From: Pezicula radicicola
Taxonomy: Eukaryota > Ascomycota > Leotiomycetes > Helotiales > Dermateaceae
Length of the DNA stretch: 64,000 nucleotides
Direction: 5' to 3'
Assembly: GCA_003008705.1 (NCBI GenBank)
Contig: PDUO01000015.1
Span: 1,059,290-1,123,289 of the forward strand
Shown: in pieces, positions 58,601 to 64,000 of the stretch
Layout of the letters: every line of letters starts with the position of its first letter
Numbering within the stretch: the stretch's first letter is position 1
Position numbers and translations under genes: made by a program
The notes under the pieces: generated by a model
What the model saw: only the letters and a program-made list of their open reading frames with translations
The model's database searches: none
Told to the model about the DNA's origin: nothing

Positions 58601-59304
58601 CTAGTCATCCGACACCATCTCGATAGCCGCATTGGTCCCTTCTCCAGGACGAAATAATATAACCCTGAAAACTATCTTGGCGCTATCGAAGAAAGTTTTT
58701 ATTGAGGTGAAAACACGCGAAATGTTGGCAATCGAGTGATATGCTGAGGTATATATATGGGGGTTAAGAAACTTGTTGAAGAGGTTGATGAGGAAGGAGT
58801 ACGTGTGCCAGGAATGGATGCTCTGCTGAGCTTCTTCGAGGTCGTCTACAAGTGGAGACAAAGTCAGCAGTGCTATGATGCGGGAGAGTTATGACATTTA
58901 CCTTCAATAGATCTTAGTCCTCGGGATATAAGCATGATTGCTATGGCGATAAGAGCTATTACTGTGGCGGCGAGACCAAAGACTAGCTGGAGCGAGTCGC
59001 TGGTTGATACTGGCGACACTTAGTTTTGTCGGCCGGATATAGGTATCTTGGGTCGAGAATGACTTACACATATTGTTTCTTGCTCAAATGTTTGAAGAGG
59101 AACTTTACTAGTAATATGACTGTTGATGTGGGTGGTTTTAGTGTACGAGGCTCGCTGCATAGAGTAAGGCTCGCACAAAACTCGAGAAGAAACATAAGGA
59201 CTGGCAGTTGAATTGGAATTGGGAGCGACTGCTTTATAGCAGTACAGAGAGGCTGCACGGCTGCTATCTGAGAGAAAGAGAATCTTACAGTAGACATTTG
59301 CCAT
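58601..59304 (-). CDS. Small membrane protein, unknown function
   Basis: A model with exons 59304-59070, 59018-58902 and 58845-58601 gives 198 residues. The second exon encodes a clear membrane helix (LVFGLAATVIALIAIAIMLI) followed by SRGLRSIEDDLEEAQQSIHS, whose join across the last intron is convincing. The C-terminal part is amphipathic (NLFNKFLNPHIYTSAYHSI) and ends IEMVSDD. The first junction is uncertain: keeping frame needs a GTGTAA donor although GTAAGT overlaps it 2 nt later, so the N-terminus may differ. I recognise no family. Confidence 0.45.
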
Positions 59305-59664
59305 CGAAAGAACTCGTAGTGGGTAGGGAATGATAGAGAAACGAAGGGAGAGAGGTGCTAGAAGTTACTGTAAGGTGGTTGGTTACTTTGCTACTGCGCG
59401 CAGGATGCATTTTTACACTTTGTCCGTCGGCCCACCGAGCTACATAGTGTAAAAAAAGAAGGTAGTAATATTGTGTCTAAAATCGACTGTTACTACTAAA
59501 ACGATTACCCTCGTTTCTTAGACGCTTCGCAGAGAATTGCCCTACGCGTAACTTTTTTACTTAGTAAGCATAATTCGGGTATAATTCTTACTGCGAAGTG
59601 TCTGGTTTACTAAGATAACCTCCCGGCTACTAGAGAAACAAAAACGAGTATGCTATATCTTTCC
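59305..59664. other. Intergenic region upstream of the small membrane-protein gene
   Basis: Sits between two minus-strand genes; carries the promoter of the left gene and the 3' UTR of the GH51 gene. No gene is visible. Confidence 0.4.
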
Positions 59665-61769
59665 TTACTCTGCATTCCAAGCCAACTTTCTCGTATTCAA
59701 CCTCTTGCTATCAGCCTTTGTAACTTCAGTTACTTTCTTCCCAGTATCCCATCGTAGCATCGTTATAGAGTGTTTTGAGAATTTGTACTTCCCCTGCCCA
59801 TCCCATTTGCTCTCTTGCAAGCTTACTTCCTCCTTCTCCTGGGTATTAACAGCTTTGATATCAGAACCAGTGATAGTATAAACCTGAACAACCTTCCCGA
59901 CACCCGTGAGATCAACCTCAAAATCCTCAGTATCACTAATATTGACGACGGCCAAGCTCACAATCCCCTCTTCATTCACACTGGCGCTAACATCCAGCCA
60001 GCTAGCACCATCATGCAATACTCCTTGAAGCCAAGCAGGCTCGGTCTTTCCATCATAAACACCACTATTAAGATGAACGCCCACAGTCCAGCCTCTCATA
60101 TATTTGCTGAAGAGAAGCAAAGGCCACCAAGTAGTCTGCTTCACAATCCCATCCTTGGTAGTCATCAACGGACTAATAACATTGACGGTTTGTGCAATAT
60201 TGGCCATACCCACCCACTTACTCTGCCTCACAAACACATTCAACCAAACACCAACAGCAAGCGCATCACTAAGAGTATACAACTCCTCAGCACCCTGCTC
60301 ACCAGGAGCACGAATTGGATCCCAAACATTCCACTCATCAAAGCAAATTTTAACTGGTGCGACTGTTGGAGGAATGTTGTTCTCGATCCTTGCAATATCG
60401 ATGAGTGCTGCAGCTGTCTCGATTGCTCGTTCTGCTGTGAGTGGTGCAATGGCGTTTTGGATGTGGTCTGGAGAGCTGGTGTAGATGTGGATACTGTGCA
60501 TATCCGTCCAGGGAATGCATGCTTTAAGTACCTCGTGGTCCCATGTTGAGTGTCCAGTTTCTCCGCAGAGGATCAAGCAAAGACTTGGGTCAAGAAGTTT
60601 GAGCGCTTTTGCCCATTGAGCTGCTGTTTGAGAGTATTGTGTTGCTGTCATTTGGCCAACTTGCCAAGGTCCCCACATCTGAAAGTATGAAAGTTAGGAT
60701 TATACAGAACCAAAATAACGACTATGTAGTTTTGGGATAGTAAACTTACTTCGTTTCCCAAGGCCCAATATTTAATGTTGTATGGCTCTTCTCTACCATT
60801 CTTCCTTCTCAAGTTGGCATAATAAGTGTTTCTCGTACCATTGCAGTATTCCACCCATGCTAACGCTTCATCCAAAGTACCAGTTCCAAAATTCAAGCAA
60901 AAGTATGGCTCTACTCTCTTCTCTAGTCCTTCACTGAGTACTTCAATCCAATGCATGAACTCATCCGTACCGAACTCGTTGGTCTCTGTCCCTAGCCAAG
61001 CGAGCTCGGGACGACCTGGTCGGTTTTCCTTTGGGCCTACTCCATCTTGCCAATGGTAGGTAGCGACGAAATTGCCTCCTGGATACCGGATTACTGGAAT
61101 GTTTAGTTCTCGGAGAGCCGAGAGAACATCGGTTCGGTAGCCGTGTTTGTCTGAGAGGGAGTTTCCTGGGTCGTAGATTCCGCCGTAGATACAGCGGCCC
61201 ATGTGTCTGTATTGTTGTTTTAGTTCTCATAAAACTAGCTTACAATTGGTTTGATCGAGAGACTTAAAAGACATGATAAAATTAAAAAGACTAGATGATG
61301 AGGATAGTAACTTTCTACTACTTCTACCTTTAGAGATCACAGTGTGCAAGGCCAATCACTTGACCAAACCTTGGGATTGGAGCTTGCGAGGTTCTTTAAA
61401 AGCTCAACCACTAAGTGATATTAATTTCGACTTTTCATACTTCCATCTTCTCTGAGAGGCGAGTTTTTCAATGTACGTTGGTATTTCGTGCAATGGAAAC
61501 ATCACATGATAATACGATATCAGATGATGTAACGGTCTTTTTATGAGAACAGCAACAGAAAACTAGAGCTTCAGAGCTCAGGAAAACAGAATGAATGAGG
61601 GCTTTCAACTCACTCTGTAAATCCTCCATAAATATTTGGATCTGTCCTCCTCGTTAGTTTATGCTCATCGGTAGGGTTTGATATACATACCAATCTTGGA
61701 CAATCTCCTCTCAACATCAACACTAATCGAAGGTGTCTCACCCTCAAGGATCCTCGTGAAAGTCGTCAT
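59665..61769 (-). CDS. Alpha-L-arabinofuranosidase, family GH51 (intracellular)
   Basis: Exons 61769-61691, 61641-61614, 61206-60750 and 60678-59665 give 525 residues. The protein starts MTTFTRILEGETPSISVDV without a signal peptide, as in intracellular GH51 enzymes. IDPNIYGGFTEHMGRCIYGG and RYPGGNFVATYHWQDGVGP are GH51 signatures. Glu188 in YWALGNE is the acid/base and Glu303 in ICFDEWNVW the nucleophile. The C-terminal beta domain runs from about 400 to the end. The enzyme removes terminal arabinose from arabinan and arabinoxylan oligosaccharides, probably after uptake. The intron between exons 2 and 3 is large (about 407 nt). Confidence 0.95.
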
Positions 61770-63115
61770 TCTGATAGTCCTCCTTTGCTCTGAAGTTGTT
61801 GATAGAATACTACAGAACAGCAGCCATTTCTCAGATTGAAGTACAGATAGTTTCACATGACCCACCCATGAATGCCCCGGTCATGTCGGCGCGAGATGGG
61901 CCGGAAAATCATAACCTAAAGAACACAACTCCGGCGATCATGCATCTTGAGTGAGGCTGCCATGCAAGTGCAATGCGAAGGACCGGCAAAGTGAGCCGGT
62001 ACCTTACAATACTTTAGGGTTATGAGTTCCATAATACTCGTAATTCTTTGTATTTTTGACCCTTGGAAGGCGTTGTTTTGTGGAAGCAGCATTCCTCGCT
62101 AGAAGTTCAGTTCCTCCGCCGCCCATCCTTCTAGTGTCTGCCCCACTCATACTTTACAGTCAATTTCGACTTTATATCCTCATTCAGAATTCTTTACCTG
62201 ATGGCTTTTAAATACAGGTCTTCCCCTGACTGTGTACCTTGCAGGCTTCTGCTCCCGTTCGATCATGGTCGAAGTATTGTAAGGAACAGGTCTTAACTTT
62301 AGCGAGCAGTTGCCTGTAAGTTCCAGGTAGTTAGAGCGCTTCAGGGTATTCTTCTGAGTTTCGCTCACTACTATCCTCCCCCCGGTTCGAATGTTAATTT
62401 TTACAGTGTAGCAACGGCTAAAAAATTAACATTCGAACCGGGGGGAGGATAGTAGAATAAGGAATCGCCTCGGCCTAATGCATACACCGTTGTCACAGTG
62501 CTACAAGTACCCTTAGGTTCTTCCCGACGCTGTTCTTCTTCACTGGCATCTATTGGTGCGCATATATATCCCGATAGTCTCGGTTCTGCGAACAATGTCG
62601 CTAGACGCATCGTGATTGGAGCAAAATTAGGACTTCCTGAGTTGCGAAAGATGTTCAAGCTTCTCTTCCCACCCCCACCTCCACACCAAAACAAGCAAAG
62701 AACCCACCGGAGGATGGCGTTGCAACGCTTTTCTCCATGGGAACCAGGATCTCTGGCTTCCATCCGGACTGTCAGACCATGCCCGCTTCAATCAATTTGG
62801 TGTTGCTTCGTGGCTAGACGTTGTCAACCGTCACATGCGTTCCAATAGTAGGCCTCATCTATCCGTCCCTGTCAATGACAAGGCACGTTCAACCAATTGC
62901 GATGCAATTCCTGCAACCCATAGCTCCAAAGCGATGTTGGTTCTTGGGAGCTTTCCCCAGGCCTGCCCCGCAAGTTGGGTAAGGCCATTTTTATTTATCC
63001 CTGTCTTGGCTATATTTTGTATATATACTTAGGGAAGCCCAAAGGAAGCTCGATGCGTAGTGGATTTGCATATCCTGCTCGTTCTAAATATTACAGCTTC
63101 TAAGCATCCGTCAAG
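61770..63115. other. Intergenic region with a long perfect hairpin
   Basis: Divergent region between the GH51 gene (-) and the final transporter (+). Contains the 35-bp inverted repeat at 62368-62455. Several short open frames around it are not convincing. Confidence 0.5.
62368..62455. repeat. Perfect 35-bp inverted repeat with 18-nt loop
   Basis: Left arm 62368-62402 begins CTACTATCCTCCCCCCGGTT and runs to ...GTTAATTTTT. The right arm 62421-62455 is its exact reverse complement. The loop 62403-62420 is ACAGTGTAGCAACGGCTA. Each arm contains GGTTCGAAT, a tRNA T-arm-like word, but no tRNA fold was found around it. No target-site duplication is obvious. Confidence 0.9.
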
Positions 63116-64000
63116 ATGGTTCTCAAGCCAAAACTCTACCAGGTTAGTTCCGACTTAGAGCCAAACATTGTATGGAATCAAACTAACCATACCCTTAATA
63201 GTTCCTAGTGGGCGTATTCGCCTCTATGGGATCTGTCCTCTTTGGTTATGATCTTGGTGTAAGACTTTCTCTATCACAGAAATTTAGAATCATATGCTAA
63301 ATACAATTGCAGGTTATTGCTGAAGTCGTTGCTTCTGATTCATTCGTGGCCAAATTCAACCCAAGTTCGACTGAGACGTGAGCTTATTTGTACGACTCCT
63401 CCAAACAATACTGACGTATACAGCGGCATTGTGGTTTCGTTCTTCACTGGCGGTGCTTTCTGTGGTGCTGGTCTGGCTGGGCCTGCTGGAGATCGACTTG
63501 GTCGCCGGAATACTATCGTCATCGGCTCAGTCATATACCTACTTGGTGGTGCTCTTCAGACTGGAGCAGATACGCTTCACATGATGTGGGCAGGCCGATG
63601 GATTGCAGGCCTGGGTGTTGGATTCCTCGTCATGATTATTCCCCTCTAGTAAGCTCCCATGTCCTTCATAGAAAAACTCAATGCTCACAAGTTTAAAGCC
63701 AAGCCGAAATTTCCCATCCATCGATTCGTGGAACAATAACAGCTTTGCAACAGTTCATGTTGGGAATTGGTTCATTTGTATGTTTCAACCTAAGTGTGTA
63801 AAAATATAAAATCGAAGCTGACTGTGAAAGGTTGCTGGTTGGGTTAGTTATGGCACATACATCAACCTTCATAATTCGGCACAGTGGCGTATCCCTCTTG
63901 GTCTGCAAATGGCCCCCGCGATTGTACTCGGTATGTTAAGCAACGAAATTTGCGTACATTTCCGTGCTAACCTAGCACTTTAGCTGCATTGATATTGCTC
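63116..64000 (+). CDS. MFS sugar transporter, 5' part (runs off the window)
   Basis: Exons 63116-63142, 63202-63258, 63313-63377, 63424-63648, 63699-63777, 63831-63930 and 63984 onward. The protein starts MVLKPKLYQFLVGVFASMGS, with VLFGYDLG in helix 1, GDRLGRRNTIVIGS between helices 2 and 3, and ALQTGADTLHMMWAGRWIAG. YQAEISHPSIRGTITALQQ then FMLGIGSF, and QWRIPLGLQMAPA follow. These are Sugar_tr signatures; the start VLFGYDLGVIAEV is similar to fungal hexose or quinate carriers. Only about half the protein is inside the window. Substrate cannot be assigned. Confidence 0.9.

Noticed and set aside
62368..62455. tRNA gene suggested by the GGTTCGAAT word
   Set aside because: No acceptor, D or anticodon arms can be folded around it; the word is part of the long inverted repeat.
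1..64000. CRISPR arrays, operons and bacterial ribosome binding sites
   Set aside because: Spliced eukaryotic genes throughout; no regularly spaced direct repeats with unique spacers. The 18-bp arrays have no spacers.

Overview
The window is nuclear DNA from a filamentous ascomycete (Pezizomycotina). Genes are split by many short introns of about 45-70 nt with GTRNGT donors and YAG acceptors. Housekeeping proteins are of fungal type (Som1, Cox9, RACK1, RFC1, uL3, Ssn6), and plant-cell-wall enzymes are present. The general look would fit Leotiomycetes, but that placement is inference. No bacterial or viral genes were seen. All gene models are spliced by hand from reading frame, splice consensus and family knowledge; reading-frame phase was checked across nearly all junctions.

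Layout. 2.0-9.1 kb holds housekeeping genes: a dienoyl-CoA isomerase-like enzyme, a short XRCC2-like protein divergent from SOM1, TAF8 divergent from COX9, and RACK1 with a box C/D snoRNA (U24-like) in its second intron. 9.9-16.3 kb is a lignocellulose block: two AA9 lytic polysaccharide monooxygenases and a CBM1-GH6 cellobiohydrolase. 16.8-18.9 kb is a complete piggyBac-type transposon. 19.2-27.4 kb has an HMCES/YedK-type SRAP protein with a C-terminal PIP-like motif, an MFS sugar transporter and an 11-knuckle CCHC protein (CnjB-like). 29.8-34.7 kb has an aldo-keto reductase with a damaged splice junction, a single-pass membrane protein, TFB5 and mitochondrial uL16. 35.0-38.4 kb is RFC1. 40-42.7 kb has a small unrecognised protein and ribosomal uL3. 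43.3-44.8 kb is a Tc1-type transposon with perfect terminal repeats and one stop codon. 45.0-47.9 kb is the SSN6/CYC8 corepressor, followed by almost 6 kb without a recognisable gene. 53.9-57.9 kb has a TMEM115-like membrane protein and a LisH-WD40 (TBL1/Sif2-like) protein. 58.6-61.8 kb has a small membrane protein and a GH51 arabinofuranosidase. The window ends inside a second sugar transporter.

Functional links. Two LPMOs, a cellobiohydrolase, an intracellular arabinofuranosidase and two sugar transporters fit use of plant polysaccharides. Ssn6 and the TBL1-like protein both belong to co-repressor systems, and TAF8 and Tfb5 to the general transcription machinery.

The least-explained signal is a dispersed repeat. 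A MITE-like family of about 120-140 bp has terminal inverted repeats of about 30-35 bp and a core of 18-bp units. One whole copy sits in an AA9 intron. Free-standing 18-bp units form a separate array at 21.1 kb, and two units make up most of an intron in the aldo-keto reductase gene. A 35-bp perfect inverted repeat at 62.4 kb is also unexplained.
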